A program made the translations under genes and the position numbers. Source: Pleurotus djamor (taxonomy: Eukaryota; Basidiomycota; Agaricomycetes; Agaricales; Pleurotaceae). Taken from it: a stretch of DNA of 11,119 nt. The stretch covers positions 1 through 11,119 of the forward strand of contig JAPEVF010001317.1 of assembly GCA_029747585.1 (NCBI GenBank), read 5' to 3'. The notes beneath the pieces were generated by a model. The model saw only the letters and a program-made list of their open reading frames with translations. It had not been told where the DNA came from and did no database searches. Positions 1-8,499 of this stretch are shown piece by piece; within the stretch, counting starts at the first letter, position 1, and each line of letters begins with the position of its first letter.

Positions 1-2
1 CG

Positions 3-122
3 GCACATCCGAGCCTCACGACGCCCGTCGCAACGTCGTCTCCAGCATCTGTCTCCAGCTCTTCGGAACCACCGACGCCTACTCCCAGTTTGCTGCAACG
101 AAGAGACGCGATTCCGGCTTGA
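3..122 (+). CDS. Possible C-terminal fragment of a gene cut by the left edge
   Basis: One frame is open from base 3 to a TGA at 120-122 and encodes about 39 residues. They are very rich in Ser, Thr, Pro and Ala (blocks such as SSPASVSSSSEPPTPTPS), with a basic patch (QRRDAIPA) at the end. Such tails are common at the C-terminus of disordered or cell-wall-associated fungal proteins, but no domain can be recognised. The other frames and the reverse strand are also open across this short stretch, so frame choice rests on composition alone. Confidence is low. Confidence 0.3.
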   Translation, partial: AHPSLTTPVATSSPASVSSSSEPPTPTPSLLQRRDAIPA

Positions 123-1077
123 CTCAACCCCGGTTGNNAGCAAATCCTGACACTCTTTCCCTTGCCTCGTCTCTCCATTCCACGANCCCCCACTCTGTGT
201 TCGTCGCGCCTGCAAGACTCGTCCTTCCCGCATATCAACTGTTGAAACCCACTACGAACTTCCTAGACAAGTTCCTGACATACATGTTGTAGAAGAAATA
301 CAGTCAGCTTGATTCATTTGTATCATCATGTTCAAGTACGATACTGATGTCTTACTAGTGACCCCCCCCCCCATTCGTTGATGTTATCTTCAACACTATA
401 CATACAAGTCTGGATGAACATTCGCGGGCTCTTGTTCTGACTCCTTAAGTATATCTTTACCTTGATCTACGATGATCGTTGTATCGCGATGTATCTTCAA
501 TACGTACTCTATATTAGGCTCTTCAATTGCCTTTCTGGGTGCCGAGGAATTGATTGTGTAAATCAGCGACTGTGTGGCCTTCGCTGACTTGTCGCCAACC
601 TTTTGGACTCTCAGCAAGTATATTTGACAGGAAAGCACGCGTTGATCCCTGGTTGCACGTGAAACAACCCCTTTTCCATGGCCACATCCCATCCCTTTAT
701 CCTTTGATGATCACCAGATTCACAGCTCAACTTTCAAGCGCTCAATGCGGCATGCCCATGTTCTTCACACCAAAATCGGAGAGACACCAACAAGCATGGA
801 GGCAATGGTAGAAACACCGATGACATGGCTATAGCTCACCATTGTTCCGGCGAGTGGCACTTCGCTCCCTTTGTTCTACACATTTCCAACCCCGGCAACT
901 CAGTTCAGGATTGCCCACCGTTTTTGACCCTTTTGCTCAAGGGCATGGTCAACACAATCTCTCCCCTCGACTACCACCATACCACAGCCGCGGCCAACTG
1001 CCCTTGCCACATTCTTCTACTTTAACACGGCCGTAGTAGCTTGTGGATCTCTAATTTGACGGCTGGAATAATTAACT
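123..1077. other. Stretch of about 950 bp without a convincing gene
   Basis: This stretch holds ambiguous bases (NN at 137-138, N at 186) and a run of 11 Cs at 362-372, both places where assembly is unreliable. From about 840 to 1025 the + strand is pyrimidine-rich, as expected for the promoter and leader of the gene starting at 1174. Several short open frames exist on both strands, but none shows a recognisable motif. The best of them is listed separately (396-692, - strand). Confidence 0.5.
396..692 (-). CDS. Doubtful exon of an unrecognised protein
   Basis: A - strand frame ends in TAA or TAG at 396 and reads back to about 692. Its last 60 or so residues have a balanced, protein-like composition (segments such as NIEYVLKIHRDTTIIVDQGK and an acidic KESEQEPANVHPDLYV tail). 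The first 30 residues look less coding. If real, this would be the last exon of a - strand gene whose earlier exons lie toward 700-900. I could not build a complete model with good splice sites, and no family is recognised. Confidence 0.22.
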   Translation of the reverse strand: MGCGHGKGVVSRATRDQRVLSCQIYLLRVQKVGDKSAKATQSLIYTINSSAPRKAIEEPNIEYVLKIHRDTTIIVDQGKDILKESEQEPANVHPDLYV

Positions 1078-1134
1078 GTGAGTAATTGGTCTTCAAATCT
1101 TCGCGCTCTCGAACCTAATTTAATACCAATCCAG
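1078..1134 (+). other. Predicted intron in the 5' untranslated leader of the 1174 gene
   Basis: A strong donor GTGAGT at 1078 is followed by a CCTAATTTAAT branch-like stretch and a CCAATCCAG acceptor ending at 1134, giving a 57-nt intron of typical basidiomycete size. The coding ATG lies 39 nt downstream, and an in-frame TAA (1165-1167) separates it from the splice junction, so this would be a leader intron rather than a coding one. Confidence 0.45.
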
Positions 1135-1173
1135 ATACTAAGCAAATAAACTCAGTCCGGACGATAAGCAAGC

Positions 1174-1851
1174 ATGCCTATCCCCTCTAAAACGCAGAAT
1201 TCACTTGAAACGGATAACAAGAGTATCCCAATCGTGGCGAAACCAACTCTATGGGATCCCATTTATGCGCTTGCCGAGTACGATGCTCGAACTTCAACAT
1301 GGTACAGCCGCCCTCCCATCAGCGGTGCCAACCTCTCGCGTCTCCTCCAAATCCACTGGATCACAATAGACGATATCAAAGAAAACTGCACGAAAGAAGA
1401 CTTGGCCGCTTTGCGCGAGTTCAGGACGTACTGCCTCAAGGTCGCGTTGGATATCGCGGGCCTTTGGCCCAAGGACAAGAAATTGATTATCAATGACCGC
1501 TTCCTGGGACTGGGCGACAGGCGGCTGGACATTGGTGGTGGAGCAACCGTGGTGAGGTGGGAGGACGGTGAATATCCTTGGAGGATTGAGTGGAAGTCTC
1601 GCGAGGAAGCCTTGCCGTCGGAGTGCTTGGACCATATATTCAATGTGGCCTATTCTGGCCGAAGGGAAATGGGTTCCGAATACGACGAAAACGATGACAA
1701 GAGAATCTGCGAGTTGATGGGGGATCATGTCCCCTTCTCATATTCTCGCGATCTCTTTATGAAATCGTTCCGTCATTACATTGCTCCGATGGACGACCTC
1801 TGGTTTGAGCAAGGCATGCAAGAAGAGAGGAACACGGAGGGGTGCGAATGA
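1174..1851 (+). CDS. Conserved unknown protein, paralogue A of an inverted pair
   Basis: A single-exon frame of 225 residues. The family is not recognised. It starts at the first ATG after an in-frame TAA at 1165. Visible blocks are LWD (26-28), ALAE (32-35), SRLLQIHWIT (55-64), FLGLGDRRL (110-118), GGG (121-123), RWEDGE (128-133) and PW (135-136). The same blocks occur in the same order in the - strand gene that follows, so residues about 26-140 form a conserved domain. The tail (141-225) is charged, mostly acidic, and not shared. There is no signal peptide or membrane segment, so a soluble intracellular protein is likely. The two genes converge with only 161 bp between stop codons, which points to an inverted local duplication. 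The function is unknown. The Trp-, Gly- and acid-rich core could be a binding or catalytic fold, but this is conjecture. Confidence 0.82.
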   Translation: MPIPSKTQNSLETDNKSIPIVAKPTLWDPIYALAEYDARTSTWYSRPPISGANLSRLLQIHWITIDDIKENCTKEDLAALREFRTYCLKVALDIAGLWPKDKKLIINDRFLGLGDRRLDIGGGATVVRWEDGEYPWRIEWKSREEALPSECLDHIFNVAYSGRREMGSEYDENDDKRICELMGDHVPFSYSRDLFMKSFRHYIAPMDDLWFEQGMQEERNTEGCE

Positions 1852-2012
1852 ATGCTGGTTCCTGTATTACTAAGAATGTCCCATGGATGTTCTTATAAGA
1901 TTTGTACTAGACAAGCACTAGATGTACGATAAATTGCTACATACTCAGGACAATGAGTAATACAGGTGTGGAAAACGGACACAAGATCGTTTGTGTCGAT
2001 AAAGTCATCGAT
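1852..2012. other. Shared 3' spacer between convergent paralogues
   Basis: This 161-bp AT-richer stretch separates the stop codons of the two convergent paralogous genes and must carry both 3' ends. TATAAGA and GATAAATT-like A/T stretches could serve in polyadenylation, but no consensus AATAAA is present on either strand near the stops. Confidence 0.4.
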
Positions 2013-2895
2013 TCACCGCGTCAAGGGATGGTGCTTCGCAAGGGTTGTGTAGCGAGCCGAGTCCATCTCGTAAGTCGCAGATGATTTCACCGTCGCTCCA
2101 GGGATATTTCGAGAGTTAAATGTATGCACCAGAGTCTTCATGGGTGGCTGCATACTGGTCGATCCCGTCCAAGCCAACATCCATGGCGCCTCGCCATCCT
2201 CCCAACGAATAACCGATGATCCTCCACCAACGTTCAACGGACGATCCGTCAGTCCGAGAAAGTCGTCGGTAATGACCAACGGATGCTTCCCATCGTAGCA
2301 CCGCGCCTTGAGCAAGGCTTTAATCAGGCATTGCTTCCTGAACTGCCATAACTCCAGACCACCGCATTGGTGAGCCTCGAAGCGGGTTATCCACCCGATT
2401 TGGAGAAGTCGGGATACGTTGACGGGTGATAGCACTCGATGTGGTGCTCCAGCTGAGACGGCTAGCTTCCAGGCCTCGAATTCGGCCAACGCACCGACAG
2501 CATCCCAGAGGGGTACTTGGTACATTCGCTCGACAGGTTTCTTCTGCTGAGACTTTGTTACGGGGACAGGGCGGAGGGAGCGACGCATGAGGATGCGTAG
2601 CGCAAGCATAGCCTTGGCTAGCTTGACATCTGTGATCGGGCGTCGACATTGTTTCTTGTTAGACAAAGTTGTCTTCGACTGCATCTTCTAAGTTCTTTGT
2701 AGCCGAAGCCTTGACTTTCTTAATGAGATCAGCTACGGATAGTTCTTTACGAGGGGAGGGTGGTGGTGAGCAGCGAGCTGGTGTATTATCCTGCGCCTCC
2801 TCGTCCGCTTCGGAGAAATTAAGTTGAAATCTGAGGCGGGAGGGATTTGCCACCGCGTACGGTGAGGGATGGAGACGGCTTCCATATACAGACAT
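2013..2895 (-). CDS. Conserved unknown protein, paralogue B of an inverted pair
   Basis: The main exon (2013 up to about 2684) encodes the same block order as the + strand neighbour: VPLWDAVGALAEFEAW, VSRLLQIGWIT, FRKQCL, DDFLGLTDRPL, GGGSSVIRWEDGEAPW. Its tail is short and unrelated. The start is uncertain. A simple start at ATG 2684-2682 gives 223 residues. A second frame with an ATG in good context at 2895-2893 can be spliced to it. The better model has donor GTAAAG at 2750, CTAAC near 2662-2658 and acceptor ACAG at 2630, a 121-nt intron giving exons 2895-2751 and 2629-2013 (253 residues). A 49-nt alternative (2736-2688) gives 277 residues. The N-terminal extension is basic, Ser/Pro-rich and apparently disordered. 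Function is unknown; no targeting signal or membrane segment is visible. Confidence 0.75.
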
Positions 2896-3731
2896 GGTAG
2901 ACAGCAAGTCTCAACCTGGAGAGTTAACTCTCTAGTTTGCTACGCTACGCTGATGTGGTCGTTGCAAACGTTGTTGATGTGGTTGTGGTAAGAGAGGCGA
3001 TGCGAAGGCCACAATGTCGACGAAACAAAGGTAAACAACGCGCCAGCGACACAGGGGTTGATTCAGTCACGTGGCGGAGTTCCCGAAATCGGAAATTGAA
3101 ATTTCTCTACCACCGTCACGGTGCAACACGTTCAAATTGATATCTTTCCAAAGTACTCGTCATTTCCTAGTCACCTTCGTGTACTTTCTCCTCGATCCAC
3201 CACCTCTGTTCGAATGTTCGTCACTGGGAAGCCGCAAGCGCCTGGGGTGCGAGGTTACTTCCAAGAACAAGAACCAAGCCTCCCACGATGCCTCTCAAGG
3301 TTCTTCTTTGTTCAAAGCTGGTCGGATCTGTCCTCGCTCTACCAGAAAATGCAGGCGACTGGTTAAGCACTCTCAGATCGATCGATCTCACTGGGTACCC
3401 ACTCACTCCCGTTTAGTCCATATCTCGGACAAATGCAGAGGTCGAGTTGCTCATTGTACTGTGCGCACTGTGCTCGCCACCCGATCACTAGGCTAATTAC
3501 CAGATATATCCAGTGGCCACATTCGTCGGCATTGTCCTCGTCAGGGTCGATTGCTTTGCCACTCGAATTGAGCGGACCACATATTGAGCAATGGCCGTAC
3601 ATAAAACGTCCACAATTTGTTTCTTGTTTTTTGACCTTCGACCTCATCTTCACCTCCTTCTACCACCATCTCATCGACTACTGAATCGACTCACCAACTT
3701 CTTTCCTTGACGCGTTGCTCGTTCGCTCGCC
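2896..3731. other. Divergent intergenic region between paralogue B and the zinc-finger gene
   Basis: No secure gene is present. Upstream of paralogue B lies a GTTGTTGATGTGGTTGTGG-like repeat (about 2968-2991). A CACGTG E-box sits at 3068-3073. Two short frames read protein-like but lack domain signals or a workable splice model: + 3288-3416 (42 residues, begins MPLKVLLC) and - 3363-3653, which contains HCSICG followed by DECGHW. Bases about 3630-3731 are pyrimidine-rich and look like the leader of the zinc-finger gene. Confidence 0.45.
3640..3731 (+). promoter_or_regulatory. Pyrimidine-rich leader of the zinc-finger gene
   Basis: The 90 bases before ATG 3732 are dominated by C and T (repeated CTTC, CATC and CACC words), as is common for transcribed leaders in basidiomycetes that lack TATA boxes. 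The start context GCTCGCCATGGAG has G at +4 but C at -3. Confidence 0.4.
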
Positions 3732-4978
3732 ATGGAGTATCACTACCCAGCGAACTCGTCGTCTCAGCAAGCACAGTACTCCGGTTATGCAGGTCATACC
3801 ACAGCACCAGCACCTCCTCACAATAATTTCGCTCCTCACCCGATGAACTATGCGCTTCATCACGGACAGCAGCCACATTATCAACAACCTTCCGTATTTC
3901 CTCCTCCCGTCCAAATGCCTGTGTCGTATCAAGTTCAAAACTCGTCGCCACCAGTAGATCACTTCGGTATTCTCCCAGAAATTCCTGAGCTTTCTGCTCA
4001 AGACGAGTTCGATACGTCATGGGAAGCGTTTGTCTTCCCTTCTTCGGGTACCGAACAGTGTGGAAACGACCATGGACATGGATCATCTTATCCCTCGCAT
4101 GCGACCGAGTCCCACCATGGTACTCCGGGGACTATGGGTCCTGCCTCGCTTGTACGTCCACCTTCTTGTATCAACGTTCACGATGCTCATATTCTCCAGC
4201 CACAGGCTAGTCAGACGGGGCCTTCTACTTGTACTTATTGTGAAGGTACTTACTTCGGGATCCACACCTTGCACGTCAAGAACGAATGTACATCACAACT
4301 CATCTGCAAACGCCGCACCGCCTTGTAAGTACCCCCCTTCTCCCTTATTCCATTCTATGCTCTACTCTCTAGAGTAGTCGTCCGTGGAAACTGGAAACAT
4401 TATAACTCACGAGACTTCAAATGCATCATCGCAGTTTCGCGGAACCATACAACCTTCGGATGCACCAACGGTCACCTCCCGACCACACCGGTCTCACCGC
4501 CTGCGATAAGAACCTCCGCGTCGTTGAAGATTGTCTTGCGCGGGGTATCGATGTACCCAAGCTACGCGGACGTCTTCAGCCGGTTATCGATCCCAACCAA
4601 CCACCCAAGCAGCGTACCCCTTTTCCAGCTCCTCGTCCTTCGCGTTCGAAACGCGCTTCAGGATCGGTATCGAAGATCTATACGTGTTACCATTGCGGTT
4701 TACCCCCACCAAAGGGCGAGACGCTCCTTGATCATGTATCCAGAACCTGCCAGAAACGACCGGCTCACCTTACTTGCAAGCGCTGTGATACAACGTGAGT
4801 TCGTTTAGTTTTGATGATACATTGTGGGCATTCTTACTAACGGAGTGTTTCTTACTCTAGATTCCCTGAATTAGCGTCTCTGACGAGACATCTTTCAGAG
4901 ATTCCGGATTCTAGTGGCCGTACGTGCTGTGACAGGAACCTCGAATGGGTTGCTCGTGAGGCCGCTAGGAAGGCCTGA
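3732..4978 (+). CDS. Zinc-finger protein with a duplicated double C2HC module
   Basis: Three exons (3732-4324, 4435-4794, 4861-4978) give 356 residues. Introns are GTAAGT...GCAG and GTGAGT...CTAG, the second with a perfect TACTAAC at 4835-4841. Residues 1-160 are Pro, Gln, His and Tyr-rich and look disordered. Two copies of a cysteine-rich module follow. Copy 1: C167, C170, H181, C186, then C192, H208, C221. Copy 2: C282, C285, H298, C303, then C312, C315, H328, C341. Each copy ends CD(K/R)NL. Spacings are C-x2-C-x10/12-H-x4-C and C-x2-C-x12-H-x12-C. In copy 1 the cysteine equivalent to C315 is Arg195. A basic linker (about 256-278, with RPSRSKRAS) could be a nuclear signal. A DNA- or RNA-binding regulator is inferred from the architecture. 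I do not recognise a named family. Confidence 0.88.
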
Positions 4979-5736
4979 TGTCAATCCAAATCTACACGCT
5001 AGCCCACAGATCCTATTTCAACACGTACTTTACTCTAGACGCCCCTGGGTTGTTGACCGACGTACACTGCACCCTCTTACCCAATCTACACGCCCATTTC
5101 ATCTTTCCTTTCACTCCATCACCTCCGTTATCATTTTAACCACGTCCTATTTCAATGAACATATCGCTACTTCCTCTCTTTCAATTCCTCTTTCGGAGTA
5201 TTTATTCAATCCTCACTTTTCGTCACTCATTCATCCTCTGTTTCTCTACGTACACACTCTTCCTTAGAGTATGTGCCTCACACTCCTTTGCACTTGTTCC
5301 ACTTATCGTTTCGAGAAACTCATCTTTATCGTTATCCAATTTTCACACACACACACCACCGTTCCTTACTGTTTCGTATGTTTGTGTAATCCATCTAGCT
5401 TGAAAGTACAACATAATGGCTTACAGCCTGACATAGGCGAGCAAGAACTCGATGGAATGTGGGCGACGCGTGACACTGGACTGAGGAACTCGTCTTGCCA
5501 ACGACTACGCTCGCTGCTCTCATGGCCAACACCGAGGCCGAAGCCAACTCCATTTGAACCGTACGACGGTTTGTCAGACACGATCACTGTAAAATACGAA
5601 GAGAGCAGACAAGACGAACGACACGGGAGCGACGGCGACGACAAGCAAGGTAACAAAATAACGACGAAAGCACAGAAACGGAGTACATCACAAGGGTAAG
5701 CGACTGTAGGCTGTCAAAAGCAAACGAGACGGGCGA
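4979..5736. other. Spacer between convergent genes with a long pyrimidine-rich tract
   Basis: This region holds the 3' ends of the zinc-finger gene (+) and the copper transporter gene (-). From about 5040 to 5400 the + strand is strongly C/T-biased, with a (CA)n run at 5344-5356. The bias keeps several frames open without making them coding. A + frame across 5400-5699 is polar and low-complexity (ESRQDERHGSDGDDKQG) with no good start or domain, so I do not call it a gene. Confidence 0.45.
5344..5356. repeat. Short (CA)n microsatellite
   Basis: A 13-base run of alternating C and A lies inside the pyrimidine-biased spacer. It is too short to matter functionally on its own but may be polymorphic. 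Confidence 0.8.
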
Positions 5737-6589
5737 CTAGTGATCGATTCCACCATGACCAACGTCACCAAACCTCCCAAACAACGTTTCACCAACCCCA
5801 AACCCAACGCATATGGCGATAATGAACGAAGCTTGGAACGACCTAGTAACATCACCCAAATTAGCACGCGAACCATTACGATTACGATGGAGGGAAGAAG
5901 TTCGGAAGGAAGTGAAGTGGGTATACGCACATAACAGTCAACATAAAAAGAAACCCGAGCGCCGTTTGTACGAGGTGGATGATACCCCGTGTGACGTCGC
6001 GCGAAGTGAGGAATGGGGGAATTCTTCGACGACTGGAAGTAGTGGGCGGGTCTTGGGCTTGAGCTTGAGGTTGGACGGAGGTGTCGTCGGCTTGGATGTC
6101 CGAATCGACGGAGTATCGAAGCTTGGTCTTCTTCTCGTTCGTGGGAAAGGCATCGGCCTCTTCCTCGGATAAACGGATGTGCACGTTTCGTAGGGCTCTG
6201 CAGAGGCTGAGATATTTAGTTGAGGCTAACGTAGGAGAGGAGGGAAACGTACGATGACCTCCAATGAACCTCCATCACCCTCCTCACCGCTGCGATCCAA
6301 CGCTCCACCAACGCAAGCAAGAACAACCCAATACACGTTCCCACCATCGCGCCTGTAGTTTTCGGCACCCAGCCAAGGAACCAGAGGATGTCGCCTGGGG
6401 TGAAGTGAAGGTAGGGCACCATGGAACCGGAAGCCTAAAGGGAAAGCGAAGTCAACGTCAATATCGGGTATCAGGGCAAAGTCGACGTACCAAATTCATA
6501 GGGCCATCCATACTCATGTCCATTCCATTGCCATGCGCCCAAACGGTCACTATGAACATAGCCAAGCTGACGAGGATACGGATCGTCAT
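5737..6589 (-). CDS. Ctr-family high-affinity copper transporter
   Basis: Four exons (6589-6491, 6434-6253, 6197-5931, 5842-5737) splice to 217 residues. All junction phases close, and the introns (56, 55 and 88 nt) are canonical GT-AG. Ctr proteins form trimeric channels that import Cu(I), usually at the plasma membrane, sometimes the vacuole. Residues 1-18 are a hydrophobic signal-like segment. An extracellular Met cluster (GMDMSMDGPM, 22-31) follows. TM1 is about 61-83, after the family-typical YLHFTPGD and GW. A polar acidic cytosolic loop covers about 95-160. TM2 (about 162-186) carries M179-x3-M183, the copper filter motif. TM3 (about 188-206) carries G196-x3-G200, the packing motif, and ends in LFGRF. 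There is no C-terminal HCH, only scattered His. The divergent reductase is a natural partner. Family assignment is firm; which membrane it sits in is inferred. Confidence 0.95.
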
Positions 6590-7546
6590 GATTTCAAAGT
6601 AACGAAGACAGGGAACGAAGTGATACAGAGTCCGTAGGGTCGAGCCAAGCAAAATGCGGGGAAGAAGGAGAGCAAGAGACAGAGGCGAAGGTTTGATGGG
6701 AAAACTGAGCCGTTCGTCCCAGGGAGAAGCTCATGCCGAGGTGCCGAGGGTTGGATGCGATGAACGCGCGCGAAGATTTCCCCGAGTCCTTTCCCGAGTA
6801 ACCAGCCTCAGTCAGCAGTCAGGTGAGGACCATCATTGCCAGCGCCGACGTCGACAGGTGGGATGACGAGTCGTGNAAAAAATTGATGTAAAGGATGAGA
6901 ATGGGGGTGACTGATGCGAAGATCTAGTTTGGCAGAGTTCAAGAGGCGAAAAGGGAAGGAAAAGAGACACGCTCAGCAAAAATCCCTCATGGATCCGCAA
7001 TTTCGTACACGGGATTCAGCTTCGTGAAGACCCAGGAGGTCGTCTCACATGCACCCGAATACTCCAAAAGCAGACCCATTCGTGAATTTCTGCTGGTGTG
7101 GAACGATGGAAATGATGGGGAGGGGATGCATGCGCCGTCGTACGAGGGAACGCGTGTTTTTGGCAGGAGGAGGAGGGGGAAGGAAGGAAAGAGGAATCAG
7201 ACGTATGTTCGAGGGACCTCGCCTTTTGTACCCTGAGCCAATTCTGCGGTGGCGTGGGAAATGCTGAGCCATTTTTCCGATTGGCCGAAAATGACGCGTC
7301 TCTGATATCTCCCTCTTGTCTCCACGTCGAATTCGTCTACTCTACGTGCTGAATCAACTCCGTTATTTGCTCGCATACACTTCGCTTGGCTTTCCAGCGC
7401 AACCAGCGCTCTAACCCGCCCCCCAGGACGCCGGACCAACTGGAATCTTTTCTCTCCTGCCACCCTCTTGGTTCTGCGTAAACGAATAAATACCCGCTGT
7501 TTTCACCTTTGCGGGACAGTCGATACCCCTTCGTCCTTGGACATAG

Positions 7547-8212
7547 GACGCTGCGATCGGCTCGATGCTCAACATACTGGGAAAGGAACTGTTCGATCTC
7601 TCCCTCAAGGCCTCAAGGCCTCAAGCTCCTCAAGACCCATGATCTGTCGTCTGCTGAGGCCTGCATCTTGCGGCCAGCGGAATTCTAGCTGATTCGTAGA
7701 ACTCAGCGATGTACTGGAGTCCCTTTTTGCTTTACAATGGCTCGTGCGATACGAAGGAGTACTCCTGCCTCCATATTGTATCGATTGGACGCTTGTTTCT
7801 GCTACATGGCCTACAAGTTGAGTATCTCGGGTCGCGTAAACGTGATGCCCATGCAAATATTCACCGTCAAACTCAGGTCAAACTAGGATACTCTCGTTTT
7901 GCTAGATGTCGAGCGTCTCCAGAGATACGGCACACAGCTGCGGATACCCACTCAAGGCCTGCATCTGTAATCGGTTAAAGGTCAGTGCGTTACTACACCC
8001 CCATCACATACTCTCCACGTACTGATTTCACTGATTTCATTCTGACTTAGTTCTCGCGACTGATAGGAACATCTTCAAGACCATTCCGTTCGAGCGCCCG
8101 AGCTTGACGACGTCAACATATTCGATGCGTTGTTCCTGTTCCTGTCAGCATCCACCCAACGCATCTGGATACCGGGAATTCGCTTCTCCTTAGAGTGTCA
8201 CTATCATGGATG
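7547..8212 (+). pseudogene. Possible decayed spliced gene of unknown family
   Basis: Several consecutive + strand stretches read like protein but in changing frames. They include MLNILGKELFDLSLK (from 7565), LLKTHDLSSAEACILRPAEF (to 7685), VELSDVLESLFALQWLVRYE (from 7696), KLSISGRVNVMPMQIFTVKL (from 7815), DTLVLLDVERLQRYGTQLRI (from 7887) and DVNIFDALFLFLSASTQRIW (within 8067-8212). Frame changes coincide with an 8-bp GCCTCAAG duplication (7610-7625) and an ATTC-TAGCTG-ATTC direct repeat (7682-7695). A TAG at 7884 interrupts one frame. A good donor, GTAAGT, follows at 8213, with an acceptor ending at 8272. This may be a pseudogene, or a real multi-intron gene that I could not splice by eye. 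The family is not recognised; the leucine-rich spacing would suit an F-box/LRR-type protein, but that is a guess. Confidence 0.3.
7602..7634 (+). repeat. Imperfect 8-bp tandem repeat
   Basis: Units CCCTCAAG, GCCTCAAG, GCCTCAAG, one spacer base, then TCCTCAAG lie side by side. The two perfect central copies add 16 bp, which is not a multiple of three, and they fall where the protein-like reading frame changes. Confidence 0.7.
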
Positions 8213-8499
8213 GTAAGTCTTTTCAATTGATTTTATGGGTGCGTCAAGCTCAAACTTGGTTGTCGGGCGCAGGATTCTGTTCAAACGCTGGAGGGCCCTC
8301 GATTCCTCGCCAAGAAGGAAACTCCAACCTTCCAGACTTCAGCTAGCCGACAAGTGCTGGCGAGGCGATATGGGCTGGCGTCCACTCCGGCACCTAGCTG
8401 ACCTTGAAACACACGCACTGGGTCGCAGAACGTCTGGTCCCCATTAAGGAGCCGTCTCCTGTCCACTCCTATGTCACGCACCCAACCAAGTGTAAAAAG

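Noticed and set aside
362..372. Run of 11 Cs
   Set aside because: A homopolymer close to ambiguous bases in a draft sequence is more likely a simple-sequence or sequencing feature than a functional element.
1105..1125. GGTTCGAGAGC on the - strand, resembling a tRNA B box
   Set aside because: It lacks the required CC after GGTTCGANN, there is no matching A box or cloverleaf, and it lies inside the predicted leader intron.
1263..1728. Long - strand frames (126 and 144 residues) across the first paralogue
   Set aside because: They are antisense shadows. The + strand frame shares conserved blocks with an independent gene, which settles the coding strand.
3214..3366. A + strand frame beginning MFVTGKPQAPGVRGYF
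   Set aside because: It overlaps another equally protein-like frame (3288-3416), both lack homology cues, and neither has a workable splice model.
3071..3496. A + strand open frame of 141 residues before the zinc-finger gene
   Set aside because: It begins without an ATG, has no motif, and its composition changes along its length as in noncoding DNA.
5271..5699. A + strand open frame of 142 residues between the zinc-finger and copper transporter genes
   Set aside because: Its first third comes from the pyrimidine-biased tract, the rest is low-complexity and polar, and there is no domain, good start or splice support. It overlaps the likely 3' region of the transporter gene.
8235..8447. A + strand frame rich in Arg and Trp after the 8272 acceptor, readable as a last exon of the possible relic gene
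   Set aside because: The phase fits the upstream donor, but the composition looks like an out-of-frame reading and nothing is recognisable, so it is not included in the pseudogene call.
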